Positions 15,814 to 24,771 of a stretch of DNA of 53,501 nucleotides are shown here, piece by piece. Source of the stretch: an uncultured bacterium (GTDB lineage Bacteria > Verrucomicrobiota > Kiritimatiellia > CAIKKV01 > CAITUY01). The position numbers were made by a program, and so were the translations under genes. The DNA lies in contig CAITUY010000197.1 of assembly GCA_903895695.1 (NCBI GenBank), positions 1-53,501 on the forward strand, written 5' to 3'. The notes beneath the pieces were generated by a model, which saw nothing but the letters and a program-made list of their open reading frames with translations, was not told the origin of the DNA and ran no database searches. Each line of letters begins with the position of its first letter. Position 1 is the stretch's first letter.

Positions 15814-17358
15814 TCACTCCCACTCGATCGTCGCCGGCGGCTTCGAACTGATGTCGAACACGACGCGGTTGATCCCTTTGACCTCGTTGATGATGCGGTT
15901 CGAGATGCGGGCCAGGGTGTCGTAGGAGACGCGCGACCAATCGGCCGTCATGCCGTCCTGGCTCTCCACGATGCGCAGGGCCGCGACGTTCTCGTAGGTG
16001 CGGCTGTCGCCCATGACGCCGACCGTCTGGATGGGGAGCAGCACGGCAAACGACTGCCAGACGCGCGGGTAGATCGGGTCCTTTTCCATTTCCTCCTGCA
16101 CGCGCAGGTCGGCGCGCTGCAGCAGTGCCACGCGTTCGGCCGTGATCTCGCCCAGGATGCGTACGGCCAGCCCGGGGCCGGGGAACGGCTGGCGGTTGAC
16201 GATAAAATCGGGCAGCCCCAGTTCGCGGCCCAGCAGGCGGACCTCATCCTTGAAGAGTTCGCGCACGGGTTCGATGAGGGAAAACTTGAGGTCGGCCGGC
16301 AACCCGCCGACGTTATGGTGGCTCTTGATCGTGGCCGACGGCCCGCCGATCGGCGATGCGCTTTCGATCACGTCGGGGTAAAGCGTGCCCTGCGCCAGGT
16401 ACTTGACCTCGCCCAGGGTGCGGGCCTCGGCGACAAAGACGTCAATGAACACCTTGCCGATGATCTTGCGTTTATGCTCGGGATCGACGATGCCCTTAAG
16501 CGCCGCCAGGAAGCGGTCCTGCGCGTGCGCCACGTGCAGATCCATGCCGAAGGCCTTGCCGAATGTTTCCTCGACCTGCTTGGCCTCGCCGTACCGCAAC
16601 AGCCCGTTGTCGACGAACACGCAATGCAGTTGGCGGCCGATCGCCCGATGGAGCAGCGCCGCGACCACGGATGAGTCGACGCCCCCGCTCAGCCCGCATA
16701 GCACGTGTCTGTCGCCAACCTTTGCGCGAATCGCCGCAACACTTTCGCGGATGAACTGGGCCATTTCCCAGTCCGGCCGGCACGCGCAGACGTCGAAAAG
16801 GAACCGGCGCAGGATCTCGGTGCCGTTCGGCGTATGCACGACCTCGGGATGAAACTGCAGGCCGTAGATCCGGCGGGCGGCGTTGCCCATGGCAGCCACG
16901 GGACAGGTCTCCGTGCGGGCCATCACCGAGAACCCGGGCGGAAGCGCTTCCACCTGATCGCCGTGGCTCATCCACACGTCCAGGTCGGCGGGCAGGTCGC
17001 GGAACAGCGGCTCGGGCCGCGTCACCGTGATGCGGGCGCTGCCGAACTCGCGCGCGTGGCCGGGCTTCACGGCCCCGCCCAGCAGCTTGCCGGTCATCTG
17101 CAGGCCGTAACAAATCCCGAGCACCGGGACGCCCAGGTCGTAGATCGCCGGGTCGCACAGCGGCGCACCGGACTCCAGCACGCTGGCCGGGCCGCCCGAC
17201 AGAATGATCCCCGCCGGCTTGCGCGCCGCCAGGTCCGAGGCGCTGATATTGAACTTCAGCAGTTCCGAGTAGACGCGCTGCTCGCGCACGCGGCGGGCGA
17301 TGAGCTGGCTGTACTGCGAGCCGAAGTCGAGAATCGCGATCCAGTTGTGTCCCTGCAT
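15814..17358 (-). CDS. guaA: GMP synthase (glutamine-hydrolysing)
   Basis: Converts XMP to GMP using glutamine and ATP. The 514-residue product has the N-terminal glutamine amidotransferase domain with nucleophile Cys83 in GICYGLQ and the His-Glu pair in FHPEVVH (near residue 168). The ATP-pyrophosphatase domain follows with its P-loop GLSGGVDSS (about residue 222), and the dimerisation domain ends with the conserved KPPATIEWE. Full length and intact. It starts 4 bases after carA stops, so the two amidotransferase genes form an operon. Confidence 0.97.
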   Translation of the reverse strand: MQGHNWIAILDFGSQYSQLIARRVREQRVYSELLKFNISASDLAARKPAGIILSGGPASVLESGAPLCDPAIYDLGVPVLGICYGLQMTGKLLGGAVKPGHAREFGSARITVTRPEPLFRDLPADLDVWMSHGDQVEALPPGFSVMARTETCPVAAMGNAARRIYGLQFHPEVVHTPNGTEILRRFLFDVCACRPDWEMAQFIRESVAAIRAKVGDRHVLCGLSGGVDSSVVAALLHRAIGRQLHCVFVDNGLLRYGEAKQVEETFGKAFGMDLHVAHAQDRFLAALKGIVDPEHKRKIIGKVFIDVFVAEARTLGEVKYLAQGTLYPDVIESASPIGGPSATIKSHHNVGGLPADLKFSLIEPVRELFKDEVRLLGRELGLPDFIVNRQPFPGPGLAVRILGEITAERVALLQRADLRVQEEMEKDPIYPRVWQSFAVLLPIQTVGVMGDSRTYENVAALRIVESQDGMTADWSRVSYDTLARISNRIINEVKGINRVVFDISSKPPATIEWE

Positions 17359-17362
17359 GGTC

Positions 17363-18517
17363 TTACGCCTTGCCGATCAGTTCGCGGAACCGCGCGAACA
17401 GGTAAAAGGGGTCGTGGGGGCCGGGCGACGACTCCGGGTGATACTGCACGCAGAACATCGGTACCTGCTTGTGCTCCAACCCCTCGATCGTCCCGTCGTT
17501 CAGGTTGACGTGCGTGATCTCCACCTTGGCCGGGTCGAGCGAATCCTTGTCCACGCTGAAGTTGTGGTTCTGCGACGTGATCTCCACGCTGCCGGTCCGC
17601 AGGTTCTTCACGGGGTGATTGCAGCCGTGGTGGCCGAACTTGAGACGGTAGGTGCGCCCGCCGCAGGCCAGGCCGAGGAGTTGGTGCCCCAGGCAGATGC
17701 CCATGACCGGAACCTTGCCCATGAGGGCGCGGGCATTGTCGATGGCGTAGGTGACGGCCGCCGGGTCCGCCGGACCGTTGGACAGGAACACGCCGTCGGG
17801 TTTGAGCGCGAGCACGTCCTTCGCGGAAGTCCTGGCCGGAACCACCGTGACATCCATGCCGTGCCGCCGCAGACTGCGCAGGATATTCCACTTGATGCCG
17901 AAATCGTAGGCCACGATCTTGAGGTCGGTGGGCGGCAGCGTTTCCGCAATGCCCCACGACGCGGTGAGATCGCCCTTCGGGTCCCACCGGTAAGGCGCCG
18001 TGCACGATACCTTGCTCGCGTAGTCCTGGCCGTCGAGCCCGCACCAGTCCTTGGCCCGTTTCACGGCCTCGGCCTCACTCACGGCGCCGGTGACGCACAG
18101 GAACCCGCGCTGGGTGCCGTCGGTCCGCAGCTTGGTCGTCAGGGCGCGCGTGTCGGCGCCGGCCAGGGCCGGGATGTCCCAGCGCTTGAGGTAGTCAGCC
18201 AGCGAGCCGTCGGCGCGCCAGTTGCTCGTGGGGTTGGACTCGTGCATGATGAAACCGTTGGCAAACAACTGGCGGCTTTCCATGTCCGCCGCGTTCATGC
18301 CGGTGTTGCCGATCTCGGGACAGGTCATGGTGACGAACTGCCCGCTGTACGAAGGGTCGCTCAGGATTTCCTGGTACCCTGCCATCCCCGTGTTGAAGAC
18401 GACCTCGCCGAACGTGTCGCGAGGCGCGCCCACGGAATATCCGCGCAGCACGGTGCCGTCCTGCAATGCGAGAAAGGCGGCTTTGCGCCGCTGCTCCGCC
18501 CAATTCCATTTGGCCAT
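17363..18517 (-). CDS. carA: Carbamoyl-phosphate synthase small (glutaminase) subunit
   Basis: Supplies ammonia from glutamine to the large subunit for carbamoyl phosphate (arginine and pyrimidines). The 384-residue product has the N-terminal small-chain domain (FGEVVFNTGMAGYQEILSDP) and the class I amidotransferase domain with Cys about 273 in GICLGHQLLG. The ATG at 18517 is preceded by AGGAAG at 6-base spacing; an upstream in-frame start at 18670 only adds non-conserved sequence. The partner carB is not in this window, so the two subunits are encoded apart. guaA follows after 4 bases. Confidence 0.96.
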   Translation of the reverse strand: MAKWNWAEQRRKAAFLALQDGTVLRGYSVGAPRDTFGEVVFNTGMAGYQEILSDPSYSGQFVTMTCPEIGNTGMNAADMESRQLFANGFIMHESNPTSNWRADGSLADYLKRWDIPALAGADTRALTTKLRTDGTQRGFLCVTGAVSEAEAVKRAKDWCGLDGQDYASKVSCTAPYRWDPKGDLTASWGIAETLPPTDLKIVAYDFGIKWNILRSLRRHGMDVTVVPARTSAKDVLALKPDGVFLSNGPADPAAVTYAIDNARALMGKVPVMGICLGHQLLGLACGGRTYRLKFGHHGCNHPVKNLRTGSVEITSQNHNFSVDKDSLDPAKVEITHVNLNDGTIEGLEHKQVPMFCVQYHPESSPGPHDPFYLFARFRELIGKA

Positions 18518-18599
18518 GGTTCGCTTCCTGTCCACCCGGCGCTCCGGCTGCAGGCGGCGTCCGGGTCGCCTGCCTGTCCCCTCAAAAAGTCCGTAAAGT

Positions 18600-20240
18600 C
18601 TACCCGTTTTCCGGCGGCTTGGCAACGGCGAGCGTGCGCCGCACCACGGAAACGAGGCGCGTGCTGACACTCACGGTCGAGATGCCGAGGGCGCGCATGC
18701 GCAAGGCATACTCGGGCCAGCCGGCCATTTCGCCGCAGACGCTGAGCGGTTTGCCCTGCCGCCCGGCCGCCGCCACCACGGCGGCCAGGAGGTCCCAGAA
18801 CACGGGATGGTCGAGGCGGAAGTCGCCCGCCACGAGTTCGTTGTTGCGGTCGATCGCAAACACGTATTGGTAAAGGTCGTTCGTGCCGATACTGCCGTAG
18901 TCCGCTTCCCGCAGCAGGGCATCAGCGTTTAGGCAGGCGGCCGGCACCTCCAACATCACGCCATGCCGGATGTCAGCCGCCGGCAGGTCGGCGACGGCCT
19001 CGGCGAACAGGGCCCGCAGCGCCCGGAACTGCGCGACATCGACAATCATCGGGTAAGTCACGTGAACGGGGCCGACGACCGCTGCCCGGGCAATGGCGCG
19101 CGCCTGCGTCCGCAGCAGGTCCGGCCGGCGCGCGAGCAGACGGGCTCCGCGCAGGCCCAGCGCGGGATTGGCCTCGGCGGGCAGGTCGAGGTACGGCGCA
19201 GGTTTGTCGCCGCCCAGGTCGAGCAACCGCACGTAGACGGGCCGGCCGTCCATGGTCTTGAGGAGCGCGGCGTAGCGCTGGTATTGCTCGTCCTCGGTCA
19301 GGACGCGCCCCAACGCCATGAACTCGAACTCCGTCCGGTACAGGCCGATCCCTTCGGCCTGCATCCGGCGCGCCAGGGCGGCCTCGGCGACGATGCTGAT
19401 ATTCGCCATAACGCGAAACCCCGGAACGGGTTCGACGGCTTCCACCGGCGCGGCGGAGGCCGCGAGTTGGCGCTGGAACCGCGCGACCGTTTCGGGCCGC
19501 GGCCACAGGAAAACCTCCCCGGCATCGCCGTTGACCAGCAGTTCCGTGCCGCATGCGATCCTGCTGTGGATGCCGGGCAACCCCGAGACCGCGGGGATGC
19601 CCAGGGCCCGCGCCAGGATGGCGGCGTGCGAGGTAGCGCCGCCATGCTCGGTCACGAAGCCCCGCAGGCGATCGGTGTCGAGGTCGACCGTCAGGCTGGC
19701 CGTGAGTTCGGCCGCGACCACCACGCGCTCGCGGCCGCGTTCGCAGTGGGCCGCTCCTTCGCACCGCAGCCCCGGCCGGGTCGCGGCCAGCGCGTCGAGC
19801 AGCCGCCGTTTGACTTCACCAATGTCGGAGGCCCGTTCGCGCAGATATTCGTTGTCGAGGACCCGGAAGCGAGTCTCGTAGCCATCCATGACCGTCATGA
19901 CCGCCATCTCGGCGCCGGCCTTCTCGCCGCGAATGGCCGCGATCATCCTGGCGCCCAGGCCGGGGTCGTTCACCATCATCTTCTGGGCCACGAAGATCTC
20001 GGCCTCCGCGGGACCCATCTCGCGGGCGACCCGGTCGCGGATTTCGTCCAGGCACACGCCGGCCGCCGCGATGGCGCGCTGCAGCCGCTCAATCTCGCCC
20101 TCCACTTCCTGCTCGGTCACCACAACCGGGGTCAGTTGGTTGTGACGGGCGTCGTTGAAGAGACACGCCTTGGCCACGCAGACCCCCGGGCAGATGGGCA
20201 CCCCTTGCAGGCGGATCTCATCCTCGATCGGGCCGCTCAT
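18600..20240 (-). CDS. ptsI: Phosphoenolpyruvate-protein phosphotransferase (enzyme I)
   Basis: Takes phosphate from phosphoenolpyruvate and passes it to HPr. The 546-residue product has the usual order: N-terminal HPr-binding helices, the phosphohistidine domain with GGATSHAAILAR (active His near residue 200), then the PEP-binding barrel with LYRTEFEFM, GSIGTNDLYQY and the catalytic Cys in SVCGEMAG (near residue 502). Length is slightly below the 570-575 of E. coli enzyme I. No HPr or enzyme II gene is close by, so whether it serves sugar import or a regulatory (nitrogen-type) chain is open. carA lies 82 bases downstream. Confidence 0.92.
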   Translation of the reverse strand: MSGPIEDEIRLQGVPICPGVCVAKACLFNDARHNQLTPVVVTEQEVEGEIERLQRAIAAAGVCLDEIRDRVAREMGPAEAEIFVAQKMMVNDPGLGARMIAAIRGEKAGAEMAVMTVMDGYETRFRVLDNEYLRERASDIGEVKRRLLDALAATRPGLRCEGAAHCERGRERVVVAAELTASLTVDLDTDRLRGFVTEHGGATSHAAILARALGIPAVSGLPGIHSRIACGTELLVNGDAGEVFLWPRPETVARFQRQLAASAAPVEAVEPVPGFRVMANISIVAEAALARRMQAEGIGLYRTEFEFMALGRVLTEDEQYQRYAALLKTMDGRPVYVRLLDLGGDKPAPYLDLPAEANPALGLRGARLLARRPDLLRTQARAIARAAVVGPVHVTYPMIVDVAQFRALRALFAEAVADLPAADIRHGVMLEVPAACLNADALLREADYGSIGTNDLYQYVFAIDRNNELVAGDFRLDHPVFWDLLAAVVAAAGRQGKPLSVCGEMAGWPEYALRMRALGISTVSVSTRLVSVVRRTLAVAKPPENG

Positions 20241-20423
20241 CCGGCTCCAAGCTCCGGCCCTATGACTGCTGTGAACATGGATTCCTCCGCATTCGTCCCA
20301 TTATGCGGGCGCATTCGCCGCATGTCACGCCGAAGTACGGAGCTGCCCGGGTACGAGGTGAGGGAGAAAGTGTCAACGGATGGCTGGCTGAACGCTCTCA
20401 CCATAACTTGCGGAGGAACAGCT

Positions 20424-20480
20424 ATGAGCGACTGCCACAGGGGGATGCAGCAGCAAACACTTCGCCAGCTCATCCGTTGA
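20424..20480 (+). CDS. Possible 18-residue small ORF
   Basis: ATG at 20424 is preceded by CGGAGGAACAGCT, a strong ribosome-binding site at good spacing, and encodes an 18-residue peptide with four Gln and three Arg, ending TGA at 20480. No family is recognised. It could be a leader peptide for the downstream transporter-binding gene or a chance match. Confidence 0.25.
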   Translation: MSDCHRGMQQQTLRQLIR

Positions 20481-20538
20481 CGGAGGTATCCAACACTATC
20501 AGGGTGTCATGCACAATCAGTGCAAGACCTGATTTTGC

Positions 20539-20555
20539 ATCAGGGTTTCCCTGAT
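20539..20555. promoter_or_regulatory. Palindrome ATCAGGG-TTT-CCCTGAT
   Basis: A perfect 7-bp inverted repeat with a 3-base centre, upstream of the solute-binding protein gene. A related single half ATCAGGG also occurs at about 20499. It may be an operator; there is no U-run for termination. Confidence 0.4.
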
Positions 20556-20633
20556 ACAGAAAAGCGAGCGCCAGACCGCGCCGTGACAAGGCCATCCGAC
20601 CTCTGATAGGATCACGGGCGAAGGAGAAAACCT

Positions 20634-22412
20634 ATGCGCCAGCGTATACTCAGTCTTGCCCTGTGTCTGTTGCCGGCCTTCTTGGCGGCCGACGAGTTCT
20701 TCCCGAAACCGGGCTGGACCAACGCGCCCAATCCCCTTGCCAGTCCGGACGCCACGGTGGGCGGCGAACTGTCCGTGTTCGCCGGACAATACCCCAAGAG
20801 CTTCAACTACTACCTCGATAACAATTCATTCTCGGCCGAGCTCTTCGGCGCGCTTTACGAGACGCTGCTGACCATGAACCCGATCACGCTCGAGTATGAG
20901 CCCGGCCTGGCCGAACGGTGGAGCCTCTCCGACGACAAAAAGACGTTCACCTTCTGGCTCGACCCCCACGCCGCCTGGAGCGATGGGCAGCCCATCCTCG
21001 CGGCGGATGTCAAGTGGACCTTCGACGCCGTCATGAACCCGACCAACATGACCGGTCCGCACAAGGTTGCCCTGGAGCCGTTCGCATCACCCGAAATCCT
21101 CGACGCCCATTGCATCCGGTTTGTGGCGCGCGAGGTCCACTGGCGCAATCTCGGCGCCGCCGGCGGGTTCAATATCCTGCCCCGTCATGCGTATGGAACC
21201 ATGGACTTCAATTCGATCAACGTCGCCTTCCCGGTCGTGTCCGGACCCTACCGGCTCGGCACGGTCAAGGACGGCATCTATGCCACGCTCGAACGCCGGG
21301 CCGACTGGTGGAACCGGAGTGCGCCCGCCTCGCGCGGCACCGCCAACTTCCAGACCATTAAGTTCAAGTTCTACGGCGAACAGGAGAACGCCTACGAGGC
21401 CTTCAAGAAGGGCGAGATCGATCTCTTCGCCGTCTATATGGCCCGGCTGTGGGTGAACGAGACGGCCGGTGACAAGTTCGACAAGCACTGGATCGTGAAG
21501 CAGAAGATCTCCAACTACAACCCGATCGGGTTCCAGGGCTTTGCCATGAACATGCGCCGCCCCCCGTTCCAGGATGTGCGCGTCCGCAAGGCCCTGGCGG
21601 AGTTGCTGAACCGCCCGCGCCTGAACGCCACGCTCATGTACAACCAGTACTTCCTGCACCGCTCCTACTTTGAGGACCTTTACTCCAAGGATAACCCCTG
21701 CCCCAACGAACTGATTGAGTTCAGCAAGGACAAGGCGCGCGCCCTGCTGGCCGAGGCCGGGTGGAAGGCCAATCCGAAGACCGGCTGGCTCGAAAAGGAC
21801 GGGAAACGGTTCACGGTGCGGTTCCTGAACCGCGACGCGTCGTCCGAAAAGTTCCTGGCCATCTACGCGGAAGATCTCAAGGACGCGGGCATCGAACTGA
21901 CGATCGACCAGAAGGACTGGGCGGCCTGGGCGCGCGACATGGACGAGTTTAACTACGACATGACCTGGGCCGCGTGGTCGGAGTCGGTGTTCAAAGATCC
22001 CGAGGGTATGTGGTCGTCAAAAGAGGCCGACCGCAAGGGCGGCGTCAACATCACGGGGTTCAAGGACCCGCAGGTCGACGCCCTGATCGAGAAGCAGAAG
22101 AGCCTGTTCGACGTGTCCGCCCGTCACGCGATCTGCCGGCAAATCGACCGGCTGGTCTACACGCAGTATCCCTACATTCTGCTTTGGAACATCAATTACA
22201 CGCGGCTGCTGTACTGGAACAAATTCGGCCGGCCGAAAACGGTGCTGGCGAAGTACGGGAATGAGAGCTCGGCCTACTGGTACTGGTGGAACGATCCGGA
22301 TTCCGCCGACGACCTCAAGGACGCCATGAAGACCGGCCGTTCCCTGCCCGAGCCGAAGGCCGAGGTGATCTTCGACCGTGATTTCGCGCCGACAAAGAAG
22401 ACCGCGCCCTAA
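20634..22412 (+). CDS. Family 5 extracellular solute-binding protein
   Basis: A 592-residue periplasmic binding protein of the oligopeptide/dipeptide type (OppA/DppA family). A signal peptide (MRQRILSLALCLLPAFLAA) is followed by the family segments GALYETLLTMNP, LAERWSLSDDKKTFTFWLDP, AWSDGQPILAADVKWTFDAV and, near the C-terminus, YPYILLWNINY. The ATG at 20634 has a good GAAGGAG site. Family members hand peptides or similar ligands to an ABC transporter, but no permease or ATPase gene lies nearby, so it is an orphan. The many aromatic and acidic residues in the C-terminal lobe do not reveal the ligand. Confidence 0.88.
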   Translation: MRQRILSLALCLLPAFLAADEFFPKPGWTNAPNPLASPDATVGGELSVFAGQYPKSFNYYLDNNSFSAELFGALYETLLTMNPITLEYEPGLAERWSLSDDKKTFTFWLDPHAAWSDGQPILAADVKWTFDAVMNPTNMTGPHKVALEPFASPEILDAHCIRFVAREVHWRNLGAAGGFNILPRHAYGTMDFNSINVAFPVVSGPYRLGTVKDGIYATLERRADWWNRSAPASRGTANFQTIKFKFYGEQENAYEAFKKGEIDLFAVYMARLWVNETAGDKFDKHWIVKQKISNYNPIGFQGFAMNMRRPPFQDVRVRKALAELLNRPRLNATLMYNQYFLHRSYFEDLYSKDNPCPNELIEFSKDKARALLAEAGWKANPKTGWLEKDGKRFTVRFLNRDASSEKFLAIYAEDLKDAGIELTIDQKDWAAWARDMDEFNYDMTWAAWSESVFKDPEGMWSSKEADRKGGVNITGFKDPQVDALIEKQKSLFDVSARHAICRQIDRLVYTQYPYILLWNINYTRLLYWNKFGRPKTVLAKYGNESSAYWYWWNDPDSADDLKDAMKTGRSLPEPKAEVIFDRDFAPTKKTAP

Positions 22413-22431
22413 GGGCGTTTCGCAGGTTCCG

Positions 22432-22464
22432 GGTAAGGCGACGGCGGGACGCCGTCGCCCTACC
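22432..22464. terminator. Hairpin (short family B repeat) between convergent genes
   Basis: GGTAAGGCGACGGCG and CGCCGTCGCCCTACC pair nearly perfectly around a short loop. It separates two convergent genes, so it could end both transcripts. The ends match repeat family B. The stop codon of the minus-strand beta-propeller gene (TAG, 22462-22460) lies inside the right arm. Confidence 0.6.
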
Positions 22465-23605
22465 GTTTGGGTTGCCTGGCGCTCGCTTTTTCCGCCGCCC
22501 CGAACGCATAAACGCCGCCGTCGTCCGCGCCGATGACGAGCAGGCCGTCGGCAAAGGCTGGGGACGATTTGACGGGCTGACCGATCTCGTAGGACCAGAC
22601 CTGGCGGCCATCAGCCAGCGTCACCGCGTAGACGGAGCCGTCGTCCGAGCCGAAGACGACGGTATCTTTCACGACGATCGGCGAACTATCCACCTCTCCG
22701 CGCGTGGTGAACTGCCAGACAGGGGCACCATCGTCCCGGTTGAAGCAGTGGACGCGCATGTCGCGGGCGCCGACCACAACCCTGTGCGGCGCCAGGGCAG
22801 GGGTGCCGAACATGGCCGCATCCTTGGCGTCGGCACGCCACACCTCCGCGCCGTCCGCGAGCCGCATGGCCAGCAGGGCGTCGCCGACCTGCCCCGTATA
22901 GGCCCGTTCCGCATCGCACGCCGGCGACCCCGGGATGTAAGACCCGGCCGCAAGTTCGCTCACGATCTTGCCGTCCGCCGCGGCCACGACTCGCAACTGG
23001 CCGTCACACCCACCGAACACGATGCGCCCGCCCGATACAGCCGGTGTTCCGTTAACGTAACCGCCCGCAGCCACCGTCCAAACACCGGTGCCCGTGGAGG
23101 CGTCGACGGCGTGCAGATACGTATCGTAACTGCCGACCAGTACCAGTGCGCGTCCGGCCACCGTCACGAGGTTCGGGCTCCCGGCAATCTTGCCAGCCGC
23201 CTTGTAGCTCCAACGCCGTTGCCCATTGGTGGCGTCCAGCGCCAGCAGGTTGCCGGCTTCCGTGCCCACGTACACGACACCGCCTGCCACCAAGGGCGAC
23301 GACTCCACGGCGCTGCCGGCTTTGTACGACCACGCCACCGTCCCGGTCTGCCGGCCAAGCGCGTAGACCTGGCCATCGTCTGACCCGACGATCACCAGGC
23401 CGCCGACCATGGCCGGCGACGACTGCACGGGGCCGCCAGTCTTGAAGACCCAGCGCCGCACGGCGGACGTCGGGAAGTGCTCACCCGAATACCCGGCCAG
23501 ATCGGCCGTGCCGTGGAATCCCGGCCAATCCCCGGCCCGGGCGCCCGGTAGCGCGGCTAGCGCGAGAGCTGCCCAAACCCATCCCACTCTGTAGCTTGCC
23601 TGCAT
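22460..23605 (-). CDS. Secreted PQQ-type beta-propeller protein
   Basis: A 381-residue exported protein made of about seven repeats with the core (V/L)-x-x-G-x-D-D-G-x-V-Y-A and W-x-(Y/F)-x-x-G-x-P-V-x-S-S-P, as in VFGSDDGSVYAV and WSYEIGQPVKSSP. This is the PQQ-like/BamB-type propeller; the quinoprotein active-site residues are not evident, so binding rather than catalysis is likelier. Start ATG at 23605 places a clear signal peptide (WVWAALALAALPGARA) at the N-terminus; the in-frame GTG at 23626 adds seven residues without benefit. It ends inside a repeat hairpin. Confidence 0.82.
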   Translation of the reverse strand: MQASYRVGWVWAALALAALPGARAGDWPGFHGTADLAGYSGEHFPTSAVRRWVFKTGGPVQSSPAMVGGLVIVGSDDGQVYALGRQTGTVAWSYKAGSAVESSPLVAGGVVYVGTEAGNLLALDATNGQRRWSYKAAGKIAGSPNLVTVAGRALVLVGSYDTYLHAVDASTGTGVWTVAAGGYVNGTPAVSGGRIVFGGCDGQLRVVAAADGKIVSELAAGSYIPGSPACDAERAYTGQVGDALLAMRLADGAEVWRADAKDAAMFGTPALAPHRVVVGARDMRVHCFNRDDGAPVWQFTTRGEVDSSPIVVKDTVVFGSDDGSVYAVTLADGRQVWSYEIGQPVKSSPAFADGLLVIGADDGGVYAFGAAEKASARQPKR

Positions 23606-23818
23606 GACCCCAGAATAGCAGGCCACGGGAAGTTGGAAAAGGCCGCAAGCCCGTTCCTACGGGGACGGCAAATGAGTTTCTGGCAGGGCCCTGACTCTTG
23701 AGTGGAGGGACGCGCTCTGCTGCGCCTATGGGCTACCGGATCAAGAGCGATGCGCCGGGTGTGCCTTCCGCCGAAATCACTTGCCCGCCGCCGCCGTGCT
23801 GTATAGCGTTCTGCCTCT
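23606..23818. other. Intergenic region between divergent genes
   Basis: About 210 bases with no gene. A piece of the window-wide palindromic type (GGAGGGACGCGCTCTGCTGC, 23703-23722) lies in it. No clear promoter seen. Confidence 0.4.
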
Positions 23819-24763
23819 GTGAAGGCGCTTTTCCGCAGTCTTGTTTTGGGCGTTTTGTGTGTTCCGCTGGCCATGGGGCAAACGGACACGCATACCGTGG
23901 CTGTTTCGGCCCGCCTGCAGACCGCCTTGGACCGCAGCGGCTTCGGCGTGGGCCTGATCGACGGAAAATTCGGGGTTCGGAGCCGCAACGCCTTGCTGGA
24001 TTATGCCCGCGCCCAGGGGCTGTCCGAAAAGGCGGCCCGCGCCCAGTTACTGGCCGCTCCCGAGTCGCCCACCGTGACCTACACGATTACCCAGGCGGAT
24101 TGGAACGACGTTGGGCAGGCGCCAGCCGACTTCCTCGAAGCCAGTGCCGTTCCCCACATGGCTTGCACCTCGCTCGTGGAAGAACTGTCCGAACGCTTTC
24201 ACGTTTCGGAGCCGTACCTATCCCGCCTGAATCCCGCCATCGGCGAATGGAACGTCGCCACGGTCGGGATGTCCGTGAACGTGCCCAACGTGCGCCCGCC
24301 AACCTGGCATCCCGCCGCGACGCGCCTGGAGATCGACTGCCGCGTCTTTCGGATCCGCGCCTTTGATGCGCAGGCGGCATTGGTGGGTTCGTTCCCCTGC
24401 TCCATCGCCCGGGATCACACGCGCGTGCCCACCGGCGAACTGAAAGTCACAACCTTCGCGCCCAATCCCAACTATACCTTCGACCCGGCCGTATTCCCTG
24501 AGTCGCACCGCGCCCAGGAGATCGGCCACAAACTCATCATTCCGCCCGGACCCAACAATCCCGTCGGCGTCTACTGGCTAAGTCTCAGCGCCCCGGGTTT
24601 CGGCATCCACGGCACGCCCCATCCCGAAACCATCGGCCGCCAGGAATCCCACGGCTGCTTCCGCATGACGAACTGGGATATCGTCACGCTCGCCGGCATG
24701 GTGACGGCCGGAGCGCCCTTAGCGGTCACCGGCCTCCCGGAGGCCGGCGCCGCGGCCGAGTGA
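23819..24763 (+). CDS. L,D-transpeptidase with peptidoglycan-binding domain
   Basis: A 314-residue exported cell-wall enzyme. A signal peptide (LFRSLVLGVLCVPLAMG) is followed by a PG_binding_1-type domain (LQTALDRSGFGVGLIDGKFG), a middle part resembling a degenerate LysM (SLVEELSERFHVSEPYLSRLN), and a YkuD catalytic domain with HGTPHPETIG and SHGCFRMTNWD; the nucleophile is Cys280 and His278 is also conserved. Such enzymes make 3-3 crosslinks in peptidoglycan or attach proteins to it. Start is a GTG at 23819; no ATG fits the signal peptide. Stand-alone gene. Confidence 0.9.
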   Translation: MKALFRSLVLGVLCVPLAMGQTDTHTVAVSARLQTALDRSGFGVGLIDGKFGVRSRNALLDYARAQGLSEKAARAQLLAAPESPTVTYTITQADWNDVGQAPADFLEASAVPHMACTSLVEELSERFHVSEPYLSRLNPAIGEWNVATVGMSVNVPNVRPPTWHPAATRLEIDCRVFRIRAFDAQAALVGSFPCSIARDHTRVPTGELKVTTFAPNPNYTFDPAVFPESHRAQEIGHKLIIPPGPNNPVGVYWLSLSAPGFGIHGTPHPETIGRQESHGCFRMTNWDIVTLAGMVTAGAPLAVTGLPEAGAAAE

Positions 24764-24771
24764 GAGGGATC

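Larger units (their letters stand above)
20241..20633. other. Intergenic region between divergent genes
   Basis: About 390 bases between ptsI-like (minus) and the solute-binding protein (plus). It contains a possible 18-codon open frame with a strong GGAGG site (20424-20480) and a perfect 7-bp palindrome ATCAGGG-TTT-CCCTGAT at 20539-20555, about 80 bases before the plus-strand gene. I saw no clear sigma70 promoter for either gene. Confidence 0.5.

Noticed and set aside
17300..20480. Two long plus-strand open frames (455 and 505 codons)
   Set aside because: They are antisense to carA and the ptsI-like gene, whose motifs are unambiguous.
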